Assembly: GCF_947493125.1 (NCBI RefSeq)
Contig: NZ_CANLQB010000004.1
Location: 372,001-436,000, forward strand
Direction of reading: 5' to 3'
Source of the DNA: an uncultured Roseobacter sp.
Lineage (GTDB): Bacteria; Pseudomonadota; Alphaproteobacteria; Rhodobacterales; Rhodobacteraceae
Length of the DNA stretch: 64,000 nt
The translations under genes were made by a program, and so were the position numbers. Numbering within the stretch: the first letter of the stretch is position 1; every line of letters begins with the position of its first letter. Shown piece by piece: positions 1 through 8,178 of this stretch. The notes below the pieces were generated by a model, which saw nothing but the letters and a program-made list of their open reading frames with translations, did no database searches and was not told the origin of the DNA.

Positions 1-2039
1 ATCGCCTCGATGGCGTTGCGCAGCAGGTTGAGCAGCACCTGGGCAATCTGCACCCGCGAGCCATAGACCGGCTCCAGCCCGTGCGCTGCGGTGCGGATCG
101 CGATGCCGTTGTCCTTGGCCTCGGAGCGCACCAGGTGCAGCGTCTGCTCCATCAACTCCTCGAAATCGAAGGGGGCCTTCTCGACACCGTCTTTTTTAAC
201 GAAGCCGCGCAGCGCCTTGATGATGTCGCCGGCGCGATGCGCGTGGCGGTCGGTCTCTTCGACGATGGTTTTCAGCTCTTCGACGTCGCAGGCGTTCTGC
301 TTCAGCTGGAAGAGGACGCTGTCCATGTTCTGGGTGATCGCGAGCAGCGGCTGGTTGAGCTCATGCGCGAGGCTGGTGGCCATCTGCCCCATCACGTTGA
401 CCCGGCTGGAATGGGACAGATCGCGGTTCAGGCGCCGGATCTTGCTCTCCGCCGCCTTGCGTTCGCTGATGTCGTCCACTGTCATCACCGCGTGGCGCGC
501 ATTGCCGGTCTCGTCACGGATGACGATGACGTTCTCGCTGACCCAGATCACGCTGCCGTCTTTGCGCAGCAGGCGCTTGTCGTGCAGGTATTCGGAGCGG
601 GTCTGCCCGCCATCGGAAAAGAAGAACGCTGCGACGTCGTCATCCGGGTGCGAGATGTCATGCACCGTCAGCTCCAGCACCTCCGCCGCGTCGTAGCCCA
701 GCATCTCGGCAAACTTGCTGTTCACGCGCATCAGCCGCCCGGTGCCCTTCTCGACCTGCGCCATCCCCCGCGAGGCGAGATCGAAGGTGCGCCCGAACTC
801 GGTTTCGGACTGCTTGCGCTCGGCAATGGCCTGCACCAGCGTTTCATTGGCGCGCTCGAGCTCGCGGTAGGTCTTGGGCATGGGCTCGGCGGCGGAAATC
901 TCGCCTTGCGAGACCAGTGACGAGCGCACGGCGAAGGCGCGCACCGGCTTGTGGATGACATGCGCCAGCGCCAGCCCGAAGGCCGCCGTCAGCAGCGCGA
1001 TGGAGGCGGCGATCCAGACGTTCTGGGTGCGGTTGGCCTTGATTTCGCCGGTGAAATCCACCTCGGGCGCGTAAACGGCGATGGTCCAGGGCAAGGCTTC
1101 GCTGATCACCGGCATCACGGTGGAGACATAGGTGGAGCCGCCATGGTTGAACCGCGTGGAGATTTCGCGCGCGACCGAGATGTCATCGTCGGCGGCGAGG
1201 TGGCCGAAGGCGGCGCGCGCCACCGGGTCGCCGATCTCGCCGATATTGACGAAGCGGAAGGTGCCATCGGCCCTGGCGGTGCTGATCAGATCCTGGCTGG
1301 GGTGCGCGATCACATCGCCGTTGCGGTTCAGGATCAGCGCCTTGCCGCTGTCACCGATGTTGAGACGCGACAGGAACTCGGAGATCGACTCGATCCCGAT
1401 ATCGACGCCGACGACGCCCTGCAGCGTGCCGCTGCTGTCGAACACCGGTGAGGCCGCGGTGATCCCCGGTGTCTGCGAGGTGAAGAAGATGTAGGGGTCG
1501 GTCCAGATGCTGGTGAGTTTCTCGCTTGCCGTCTGATACCAGAGCCGGCCGCGCGGATCGAAGGTATCCTCGGGGTCCGCGCGATATTCTACCGCGCCAT
1601 AGCTGTCATCGCGCCAGATCAGATCGGTGGTGCGGACGCCCTCGTCGTGCCGGATGATCTTGGTCCGGAAGGGACCCGGCCCGCCGCTGCGCATCACATA
1701 GACGAAATTGCCCGCCTCGTCGCCGTAGAAGAGCCCGGCGAACTGCGGCGAGATCTGCAGTTGCTGGAAGAGCAGTTTCTCCAGCTGCTGGAAATTGTCG
1801 CTGGCGATGACCTCGTTCTCGGCCAGGCGCGTGGCCAGTTCCGCCGCCCCCTTGGCGGGGGTCAGGAAGCCCTTGGAGTGCTCGATCGTATTGGTGCCGA
1901 CGTCGCTGAGCAGCTGGCGCGCGTGCTCCAGCAGCACTTTTTCCGAGGTCAGGAAGGAGGAGAAGACCACAATGGTCACGGCCACGAACTGCAGGCCGGC
2001 CAGGCAGAGCGCCAGGATCATACCGAGCGAGAGCTTCAC
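1..2039 (-). CDS. Sensor histidine kinase, Cache-PAS-HisKA type, C-terminus cut by window edge
   Basis: This is a membrane-bound two-component sensor kinase whose 3' end lies outside the window. The start is read as a GTG at 2039 because a GGGGGAG Shine-Dalgarno sits seven bases upstream. The protein begins with a membrane segment, then a periplasmic double-Cache-like domain (residues about 40-300, including DPRGRLWYQTA and a VVGVDI strand), a second membrane segment, a PAS domain, and an H-box reading AHELNQPL at about residue 560, the form typical of FixL/DctB-like kinases. The last visible residues, LLNLLRNAIEA, are the N-box, so the rest of the ATPase domain is missing. Ligand and partner regulator cannot be told from the sequence. 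Confidence 0.88.
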   Translation of the reverse strand, partial: MKLSLGMILALCLAGLQFVAVTIVVFSSFLTSEKVLLEHARQLLSDVGTNTIEHSKGFLTPAKGAAELATRLAENEVIASDNFQQLEKLLFQQLQISPQFAGLFYGDEAGNFVYVMRSGGPGPFRTKIIRHDEGVRTTDLIWRDDSYGAVEYRADPEDTFDPRGRLWYQTASEKLTSIWTDPYIFFTSQTPGITAASPVFDSSGTLQGVVGVDIGIESISEFLSRLNIGDSGKALILNRNGDVIAHPSQDLISTARADGTFRFVNIGEIGDPVARAAFGHLAADDDISVAREISTRFNHGGSTYVSTVMPVISEALPWTIAVYAPEVDFTGEIKANRTQNVWIAASIALLTAAFGLALAHVIHKPVRAFAVRSSLVSQGEISAAEPMPKTYRELERANETLVQAIAERKQSETEFGRTFDLASRGMAQVEKGTGRLMRVNSKFAEMLGYDAAEVLELTVHDISHPDDDVAAFFFSDGGQTRSEYLHDKRLLRKDGSVIWVSENVIVIRDETGNARHAVMTVDDISERKAAESKIRRLNRDLSHSSRVNVMGQMATSLAHELNQPLLAITQNMDSVLFQLKQNACDVEELKTIVEETDRHAHRAGDIIKALRGFVKKDGVEKAPFDFEELMEQTLHLVRSEAKDNGIAIRTAAHGLEPVYGSRVQIAQVLLNLLRNAIEA

Positions 2040-2202
2040 AGCGCGGCTCCCCCGGTGTGGTCACGGTCAGGCATCGGGTGGCGGGCCGCGTCCGTCAGGT
2101 GCCGACAGGCCCGCTCTTTGCCCCCCAACAAATCGCTTCGTCTCATCTGTCCTTAAAATACGCTGCCATCATCTCCCCTTCGGCCCCCATTGTCGCATAA
2201 TT

Positions 2203-2733
2203 TCAGGATTGGGAAAGACGAAGCGCCTCGAATTGAGCAACAATTCGCTGCAAAGCGTCGAGATCCGGGCCGGTCCAGCGGCGGGTGACCATATCCGCAG
2301 CACAGATCACGCCCGAAATCTCCCGGGCCGGGCCGCGCAGGGGGGCGGCGAGAAAGGCGCGCATCCGGTGGCCGGAGAGGATGTCGGCCGGGCGGACCAG
2401 CGGGTGGGCGTAGATATCGTCGATGGCCAGGCCCGCGTGCAGCGTCGTGGCGTGTGCGGCCAGGCACCGCGCCTGCGCGCGCAGCAAATCGTCATCCCAT
2501 AGCGGGTGCGGCCTGTCCGCATGGCGTGCAGAGACCACTGACAACTCGTTGATCGTGAACAGAAATGTGCGGGGGACGCCAAAGCGCTGGGTCATGCGGC
2601 GCTGGAGGAGGCCCAGCTCCAGCCAGGCGCGCCGGTCGGCGCTCGTGGTCGATCGGCACGGCGTTCCGGGCTGGATCGCATCGCGCAGCCCGTCCTTCGG
2701 CAACAGCTCGTCCGGTTTGATGCTGGTGGTCAC
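2203..2733 (-). CDS. GAF-domain protein
   Basis: A protein of about 176 residues that is mostly one GAF-like sensory domain: a helix with a conserved W, then FLFTINELSVVSA, then the LSGHRMRAFLAAPLRG...GVICAADMVTRRWT core found in stand-alone GAF proteins, ending in a short helix. There is no output domain, so it may act as a small sensor or partner protein. An ATG at 2739 is possible, but its Shine-Dalgarno (GGGAG) touches the ATG, while the GTG at 2733 has a good six-base gap. It is transcribed with the same orientation as the kinase downstream, 160 bases away. Ligand unknown. Confidence 0.7.
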   Translation of the reverse strand: MTTSIKPDELLPKDGLRDAIQPGTPCRSTTSADRRAWLELGLLQRRMTQRFGVPRTFLFTINELSVVSARHADRPHPLWDDDLLRAQARCLAAHATTLHAGLAIDDIYAHPLVRPADILSGHRMRAFLAAPLRGPAREISGVICAADMVTRRWTGPDLDALQRIVAQFEALRLSQS

Positions 2734-2740
2734 GTGCATC

Positions 2741-2759
2741 TCCCAACCGCGGTTTGGGA
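2741..2759 (-). promoter_or_regulatory. Hairpin overlapping the Shine-Dalgarno of the GAF gene
   Basis: On the minus strand TCCCAA (2759-2754) can pair with TTGGGA (2746-2741), leaving a seven-base loop. The right arm contains most of the GGGAG ribosome site of the GAF gene. If the hairpin forms it would mask that site. Structure is read directly; the regulatory role is inference. Confidence 0.3.
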
Positions 2760-2812
2760 AAGTCTGCCTGAATTCGCATGGCGCGAGAATGAGCAGAATT
2801 GCCTAGGTAAAA

Positions 2813-3655
2813 CTACTGAGCCTGCCCCGGTGGCATGCTGCATTCGGCCTTCAGCAGGTCATGGATGCGGTCGATCACCCGGCGGACGACCGGAACGAAG
2901 CGGTCTTCGTGATGGGTCACGAGCCACTGGTCATGCGCCAGCGCCTCGATCTCCGGGCCGACCTGCTGCAGGTGGCTGAGGCGCGCGCCGATGAACATCG
3001 GCAGGACCACCCGGGCGGCTCCGGCCTCGGCCAGATCGAGGGCGCTGCGGGCGTTGGTGACCTCGATCCGGGGGGCGGAGCGTGCGGTCTGCTGCACCCA
3101 TTTGGCCGAGGGCGTGGGGCCGATCACCTGCGCCCAGGGGGTGACGCTGTCGTTGACCGCATAGGCGGCAAAGCGGATCCGCGTGACCCGGCGCCCCGCC
3201 AGGGTCGGGCTCTCGGGACGCTGGTTGCGAATGCCGATCACCGCGGCGCGGCGACCGATGTCCACCATCTCATCGGCGGCGATGAAGCGCAGGCGCAGCG
3301 CATCCTCTCCGAGCACCCGGTGCACCTTGCGGCACAGAAGATGGGTGGTCCAGAGCCCGGCGGAGACCTTGACCACGGGCAGCGCGTCCTCGGGCCGCCG
3401 GGCGATGATCGGGCGCAGCCGGTCTTCCAGCGCGCCGGCCTGGTCCAGCAGCGCCTGCCCCTCCTCGGTCAGCGCATAGCCGCGGGGCAGCCGCTCAAAG
3501 AGCTCGCGCCCGAGCTTGCGCTCCAGCGTCAGCATCCGGCGGCCCAGCGTCGGGGCGCTCTTGCCCGTCGCACTGGCCGCGCCCGCCAATCCGCCGGCCC
3601 GCGCCACGGCGAGAAAGAGCCGCAGGTCGTCCCAGTCGAAATCCGTTTCACTCAT
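2813..3655 (-). CDS. LysR-family transcriptional regulator
   Basis: A 280-residue LysR-type regulator. The N-terminal winged helix-turn-helix is clear: DWDDLRLFLAVARAGGLAGAA, then SAPTLGRRMLTLERKLGRELFERLPRGYALTEEG. The rest is a LysR substrate-binding domain, somewhat short for the family. It is divergent from an aldo/keto reductase with only about 80 bases between them, the usual layout in which the regulator controls its neighbour and itself. Three copies of TGAAAC/GTTTCA lie across its own start codon and the intergenic space. The inducer is not known. Confidence 0.9.
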   Translation of the reverse strand: MSETDFDWDDLRLFLAVARAGGLAGAASATGKSAPTLGRRMLTLERKLGRELFERLPRGYALTEEGQALLDQAGALEDRLRPIIARRPEDALPVVKVSAGLWTTHLLCRKVHRVLGEDALRLRFIAADEMVDIGRRAAVIGIRNQRPESPTLAGRRVTRIRFAAYAVNDSVTPWAQVIGPTPSAKWVQQTARSAPRIEVTNARSALDLAEAGAARVVLPMFIGARLSHLQQVGPEIEALAHDQWLVTHHEDRFVPVVRRVIDRIHDLLKAECSMPPGQAQ

Positions 3656-3680
3656 GAAACAAGGATTGCAAAACGTTTCA
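3645..3680. promoter_or_regulatory. Three TGAAAC/GTTTCA half-sites, candidate LysR operator
   Basis: GTTTCA at 3645-3650, TGAAAC at 3655-3660 and GTTTCA at 3675-3680 form one inverted pair separated by four bases and another by fourteen. They cover the start codon of the LysR gene and the space before the aldo/keto reductase. Divergent LysR promoters usually carry such dyads for autoregulation. The repeats are seen directly; binding by this regulator is inferred. Confidence 0.45.
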
Positions 3681-3739
3681 TGGATGTACAGACGGCGGCG
3701 TGATCTTCTGGCCTCATCTCATCAAACCGGAGCATGGGC

Positions 3740-4732
3740 ATGCAGATACTGGACATAACGGTGGCGCCGCTGGGCATGGGGTGTTGGCCGATTGGGGGCG
3801 AGATGTATGCGGACGGAGCCTCGGTGGGCTACACCGGGGCCGACGACGCAGAGGCTCTGCGGGCCATTCACGCGGCACTGGATCACGGGATCACCCTGTT
3901 CGACACCGCGGCGGCCTATGGCACGGGGCATGCGGAACGGCTGCTGGCGCAGGGGCTGAAGGGGCGGCCCGAGGCGGTGGTGGTGACCAAGATCGGCATC
4001 GCCATAGACGAGGCCAGCAAACAGCTGAACGGATACGAGACCGACCCCGCCCGCGTCCAGCCTGCCATCGACGGGTGCCTCAGGCGATTGGAGCGCGACT
4101 GCATCGACATCGTGCTGCTGCATCAGAACGAAAGCCCGGTGGCCGTGGCCGCGCCGCTCTTCGAGGAGATGGACAAGGCGCGCGCGGCTGGCAAGATCCG
4201 CGGGTTTGGCTGGAGCACGGATTTCACCGCGAGCGCCGCTGCGATGGCGCCGCGGGCGGGGTTCGTCGCGGTGCAACACGCCATGAACCTCTTCATCCCC
4301 GCCTCGCGCATGCAGGCGCTGATGGCCGAGACCGGGCTGGTGACGCTGTTGCGCTCGCCGCTGGCGATGGGGCTCTTGTCGGGCAAATACGATGCGCAGA
4401 CGCGGCTGCCGGCGGAGGATGTCCGCACCGCGTCGCTGTCGAGCTGGGCCGCGTATTTCCAGGACGGGCAGCCCAATCCCGCCTTTCTGGAGCAGATGAC
4501 GGCGGTGCGCGATCTGCTGACCACCGGTGGGCGCAGCCTGGTGCAGGGCGCGCTCGGCTGGCTCTGGGCCAAGCGGGCGGAGAACATCCCGATCCCCGGG
4601 GCGCGCACGGCGGCCCAGATCGAGGGGCTGGCGGGCGCGCTCGCCTTCGGCGCCCTGCCCCCGGCAGTCATGGCGGAGATCGAGACGCTGATCCCGCGCG
4701 AGGCGGCGGATGCGCCGGACCGGCAGCGCTGA
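3740..4732 (+). CDS. Aldo/keto reductase
   Basis: An NAD(P)H-dependent oxidoreductase of about 330 residues with the aldo/keto reductase barrel. Visible signatures are APLGMGCWPIGG at the N-terminus, DHGITLFDTAAAYGTGHAERLLAQGL (catalytic Asp and Tyr), VVVTKIG (catalytic Lys), and the C-terminal IPIPGARTAAQIE segment that helps bind the cofactor. The start is placed at 3740 because GGAG at 3729-3732 has a seven-base gap to it; an ATG six bases earlier is almost in contact with that site. It is divergent from the LysR gene, which is its likely regulator. Substrate cannot be predicted. Confidence 0.88.
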   Translation: MQILDITVAPLGMGCWPIGGEMYADGASVGYTGADDAEALRAIHAALDHGITLFDTAAAYGTGHAERLLAQGLKGRPEAVVVTKIGIAIDEASKQLNGYETDPARVQPAIDGCLRRLERDCIDIVLLHQNESPVAVAAPLFEEMDKARAAGKIRGFGWSTDFTASAAAMAPRAGFVAVQHAMNLFIPASRMQALMAETGLVTLLRSPLAMGLLSGKYDAQTRLPAEDVRTASLSSWAAYFQDGQPNPAFLEQMTAVRDLLTTGGRSLVQGALGWLWAKRAENIPIPGARTAAQIEGLAGALAFGALPPAVMAEIETLIPREAADAPDRQR

Positions 4733-4748
4733 TCCGGTTGCTGCGGGC

Positions 4749-5492
4749 TCAGATCTCCATCGACATGAAGCTTGCAGCCAACCGGGAGACCAGGCCCGTG
4801 TCAGTGCCGCCGATCAGCAGATAATCATACCCCCCGCGCGCCCAGCGGGCGGAGCTGAGACCCTCGCGCTCGGCTATCCGGGGGGCGGCATCATCCTGAC
4901 GTTCGGTGCGGATGATGCAGAGCGCCAGCGGCTCGCCGGTGCTTTTGGTGAAGGCGAGCTGGACCAGCGCGCGGCCCTCGAAGCTGAGGATCTGCGCGCG
5001 CTTGTACTGCGCTTCGGGGAACATCCCCAACGTGTCGACGGAGATGGTTTTGCCGATGGCGGCGGCGACCCGGTCGAGCTCGGCCTGTTGGGCGACGGGG
5101 TCCTGATCCACATGCGCCAGCGTGCCGGTGGAATAGAGCGCCTGATAGGCGGCCACATAGTCCACCCAGCCGGGGGCCGCGGGCCGGGCCAGCCAGCTGC
5201 CCGCGCCCAGGCCGATGACCAGCGCCAGACTGGCCGCCGCCACGAGGCTGCCGATGCGCTGGCCCGGCGCGGCGGAGGGCAGCGCCGACAGATCCGGCAT
5301 CACACCGGGTTCGGGTTGCAGGGCGGCGAAGCTGTCGCGCAACGCGGCGCGGTCGATCTGCAGCGCCTCGAGCCGGCGCCGCAGGGCGGCATCCTGCTCC
5401 ATCGCGCGGGCAATCTCGGCCACCGGGGCGAGATCGTCCTCGCCATCGAGAAAGGCGACCAGCTCTTCGTCCGTGACATATCTATCTTGCAT
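4749..5492 (-). CDS. Anti-sigma factor, single-pass membrane protein
   Basis: A 247-residue protein that begins DEELVAFLDGEDDLAPVAEIARAME, the opening helix typical of anti-sigma domains, followed by one membrane segment (IGSLVAAASLALVIGLGAGSWL, about residues 80-101) and a periplasmic C-terminal domain. No zinc-binding HxxxCxxC motif is present, so it is not a ZAS-type anti-sigma. It overlaps the 3' end of the ECF sigma gene by 11 bases, which is the normal arrangement for a cognate pair. It probably holds that sigma factor at the inner membrane until an envelope signal arrives; the signal is unknown. Confidence 0.8.
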   Translation of the reverse strand: MQDRYVTDEELVAFLDGEDDLAPVAEIARAMEQDAALRRRLEALQIDRAALRDSFAALQPEPGVMPDLSALPSAAPGQRIGSLVAAASLALVIGLGAGSWLARPAAPGWVDYVAAYQALYSTGTLAHVDQDPVAQQAELDRVAAAIGKTISVDTLGMFPEAQYKRAQILSFEGRALVQLAFTKSTGEPLALCIIRTERQDDAAPRIAEREGLSSARWARGGYDYLLIGGTDTGLVSRLAASFMSMEI

Positions 5493-6015
5493 CTGACTTC
5501 ACCTCCTGATCGCGGAACCGGGCGCCCAGCGTGGCGCGCGCGGTGGCCAGCCGGCTCATCACCGTGCCGAGCGGTATCTCCAGGATCATCGCCGCATCCC
5601 GGTAGGAATACCCTTCCACATAGACCAGCATGACGGTCTGCCGCTGGGCTTCGGGCAGGCGCAGCACCTGCTGGCGGATCTCGCGGTTGAGCTGGTCATG
5701 CTCGGGGTTCTGGCTGGGGTCGGCGATGTCGGTCTCCTCCACGGCGACCAGCCCGCCGCCGCGCCGCACCGCCTCCTTGCGCATCTCGTTGATCCAGATG
5801 GAGTGGGTGATCCGGAAGAGCCAGCGGTCGAGCTGCGTGCCCGGTTCGAACTGCGCGGCCTTCTCCATCGCCCGCAGGCAGGCCGCCTGTGCCAGGTCAT
5901 CCGCCCGCTCGCGCGCGCCGGTCAGGCTGAGCGCATAGCGCCAGATCCGCGGAAAGACGGCCGGAAGGCCCGCGCGTACCTCTGCCTGCGCATCGGTCCG
6001 GCGCCAGAGGCTCAT
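5482..6015 (-). CDS. ECF sigma factor (sigma-70 family)
   Basis: An extracytoplasmic-function sigma factor of about 177 residues. Region 2 is seen in WRYALSLTGARERADDLAQAACLRAMEKAAQFEPGT with the following WLFRITHSIWINEMR; region 4 is LPEAQRQTVMLVYVEGYSYRDAAMILEIPLGTVMSRLATARATL, a clear helix-turn-helix. The start used here is the Met before SLWRR, which aligns with family length; an ATG 57 bases upstream would add a proline-rich tail unlike the family. Region 4 runs into the anti-sigma gene by overlap, and a yceI gene lies upstream in the same orientation and may be part of the same unit. Confidence 0.87.
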   Translation of the reverse strand: MSLWRRTDAQAEVRAGLPAVFPRIWRYALSLTGARERADDLAQAACLRAMEKAAQFEPGTQLDRWLFRITHSIWINEMRKEAVRRGGGLVAVEETDIADPSQNPEHDQLNREIRQQVLRLPEAQRQTVMLVYVEGYSYRDAAMILEIPLGTVMSRLATARATLGARFRDQEVKSDAR

Positions 6016-6126
6016 GGGGCGGCCTGCGGGGCCGGGATGTGGCAGGGCATGGCGCCTCTCGTCCAGTTCCATGTGTCACGAACGCTCCGCACGGTGTGCC
6101 GCGCGGAGCGCTTACGGATTACCATA

Positions 6127-6711
6127 TCACTTTTCAAAGACCATGCGGATGGCCACGGGCGAGACCCGGGTGATCCCGGGCAGCGACGCCAGCTCCATCA
6201 GCGTGTCCACCCCGGTATCGATGCCGAGATCATGGGTCGAGAGTATGATGAAATCCGCCGTGCTCACAAGCACCCGATCCTCTCCGAGCCGCGCAACGAG
6301 CATATCGGTCTCCACATCCGTCTCGACCGCGGCAAAGGCGAGCGTGCCTTCGACGCCCATGATCGTCGTCGCCCCCACGGCGAGGTCGGTGACCGCGGCC
6401 ATGTCGATCTCGCCGGTCAGCACCGCAGAGGCGGTGCCCGCCTGAAAGACATGCTCCATCATGCGGTCGTTGCGGATGTCGATGTAGGTTTCGACCGAGC
6501 TGAGGTCGATGCTGACGGTCAGTGCGCCCGCCTCGCTGACAGTGCCCGAGACCCCGTTGAAGTGATGGATTTCGCCCACCGTGTCGAGCTTGATCGAGCC
6601 AAAGGCCACGCGCGAGTCCGCGTCGACCGATGTCCAGTTGGCGTGACCGCCGGCGGGGGCCGCGCTGGCGCAGAGCGCCAGGGCCAGGGCCAGGGGTGTG
6701 ACTGTGTTCAT
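6127..6711 (-). CDS. YceI-family periplasmic protein
   Basis: A secreted lipocalin-like protein of about 194 residues. The start at 6711 is set by GGGAGGA seven bases upstream and gives a clean signal peptide (MNTVTPLALALALCASAAPAGGHA). The mature part shows the YceI pattern: WTSVDADSRVAFGSIKLDTVGEIHHFNGVSGTV, SVETYIDIRNDRMMEHVF, and a beta-rich C-terminus. YceI proteins bind polyisoprenoid-like lipids and often belong to stress regulons. It lies 111 bases before the inferred start of the ECF sigma gene, so it may be a target or part of that locus. Confidence 0.85.
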   Translation of the reverse strand: MNTVTPLALALALCASAAPAGGHANWTSVDADSRVAFGSIKLDTVGEIHHFNGVSGTVSEAGALTVSIDLSSVETYIDIRNDRMMEHVFQAGTASAVLTGEIDMAAVTDLAVGATTIMGVEGTLAFAAVETDVETDMLVARLGEDRVLVSTADFIILSTHDLGIDTGVDTLMELASLPGITRVSPVAIRMVFEK

Positions 6712-6741
6712 TCCGGTATCCTCCCGATGTGGTCGGGACAT

Positions 6742-7178
6742 CTGCGTCCCTGCTCAGACAACAGGCCAGCGCCGGAAACTATTCGGATTTTTTTCAGCCG
6801 CCGCGCAGGCGGTCAGGACCGGTCAGACGCCAAACGCGGGCCTTGCATCGTGTCCGCGTGGTCCTTTTTTGGTGTCGGTCAGCGCGCGGATCCCCGACGT
6901 CCCGGCCCTGTCGCCGCCGTGGTTCGTGGCTTTTTCGGCGCTCTTTGCCTGATCTCGGGAACTTTTTCGCCCGCCTGCCGTTATCGGGGATAGGTCCGCG
7001 CGCGGCCTGTGGACGCCGGGGCCCGGCACAGCACTCTGGGGAGGATGGCCCTGGACCGGGCGGACTTGGCGCCGCAGGATGGCCCCGCGCCGGGTTATCG
7101 GCCGCGGTCGTGGGCACGGCGCTCCCCCGGTCTGCAGGCCGGTGGGTTGCGGCGCAGGAAAGGGATACGCGGACGAAG
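6742..7178. other. 437-bp stretch without a supported gene
   Basis: This gap separates the divergent yceI and ABC-exporter-like genes. It contains open frames in several registers, but none translates into a recognisable or compositionally convincing protein. It probably holds the two divergent promoters; no clear -35/-10 pair or operator was seen. Confidence 0.5.
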
Positions 7179-8162
7179 ATGCAGGCCTTGAAACTGACGC
7201 AGCACCCGCGCGAGGTGCGCAGAACCGGCGACAATCGCGCCGCATCTTCCCTTTGGGGTTATGTCTGGCGGATGAGCGAGGGGCACCAGGTGGCGCTCTG
7301 CCTCATCGCGGTTTTCGTGGCGATGCTGAGCCTCATTCCCATCGAGCTGCAGCGCCGCATCGTCAATGAGATCGTGGCCACGCAGAACGTTCCGCTGCTT
7401 TTGCAGTTCGGTGCCATCTATGTCGGGGTGATCCTGCTGCACCAGGCGGTGAAGTACGGGCTCTGGGCCTATCAATCCTGGATCAGCGAAAGCACCTCGC
7501 TCTATACGCGGCGCCACCTGCTCGGCCTTGTGCGCCAGCGCGACGGGGAGCCTGAACACGGCAACGGGCGCGTGGTCTCCATCGCGGTCTCCGAAGTCGA
7601 AAGCCTCGGCGGTTTTGTCGGGCAGGCGGTCTCGGGCGCCTGCGCCAATGCCGCGATGTTGCTTGGTGTCATCGTCTATATGTTCGTGGTCGAGCCTCTG
7701 ATCGCGGCCTTCGCGCTGGCCTTCCTGATCCCGCAGATTGCGCTGACACCGGTGATCCAGCGCCGCCTGAACCGGCTGGTGGAGGCGCGCGTGGGCTTTC
7801 TGCGCGACCTCGGCGACGACATCTCCGACCGCGCCACCACGGCAGAGCCGCAGTGGCGCACGCTGCTGGACCAGATCTACAGCAACCGGGTGCGGTTTTT
7901 CCTCCTGAAATTCCTGATGAAGTCGGCGCTGAATTTGCTCAACGCCTCGGGGCCGATCACCGTCCTGCTGTTGGGCGGCTATCTGGTGATGCAGGGCGAG
8001 GCCGAGGTCGGCGTGATTGTCGCCTTCATCTCGGGCTTTGAACGGATCTCCTCGCCGCTGCGGGAGCTGATCGGCTTTTACCGGATTGCGGCGCAGGCCA
8101 ATGTGCAGCATGACCTGATCGCGGATTGGATCGACACCAGGCTGGATCGCTCCAAGGATTGA
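7179..8162 (+). CDS. ABC-exporter six-transmembrane domain protein lacking an ATPase
   Basis: A membrane protein of about 327 residues equivalent to the membrane half of an ABC exporter (ABC_membrane_3-like). Hydrophobic segments are visible at ALCLIAVFVAMLSLIPI, LLQFGAIYVGVILLHQAV, ACANAAMLLGVIVYMFVVEPLIAAFALAFL and ITVLLLGGYLVM, with the ELRRRIVNEI-type and STSLYTRRHLLGL coupling helices between. There is no Walker A, signature or Walker B sequence and no nucleotide-binding domain follows. The gene stops 16 bases before the MscS-like gene, so the two are probably co-transcribed. The start chosen begins MQALKL; longer in-frame upstream sequence is not protein-like. Confidence 0.78.
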   Translation: MQALKLTQHPREVRRTGDNRAASSLWGYVWRMSEGHQVALCLIAVFVAMLSLIPIELQRRIVNEIVATQNVPLLLQFGAIYVGVILLHQAVKYGLWAYQSWISESTSLYTRRHLLGLVRQRDGEPEHGNGRVVSIAVSEVESLGGFVGQAVSGACANAAMLLGVIVYMFVVEPLIAAFALAFLIPQIALTPVIQRRLNRLVEARVGFLRDLGDDISDRATTAEPQWRTLLDQIYSNRVRFFLLKFLMKSALNLLNASGPITVLLLGGYLVMQGEAEVGVIVAFISGFERISSPLRELIGFYRIAAQANVQHDLIADWIDTRLDRSKD

Positions 8163-8178
8163 AGAAAGGGACATAGGC

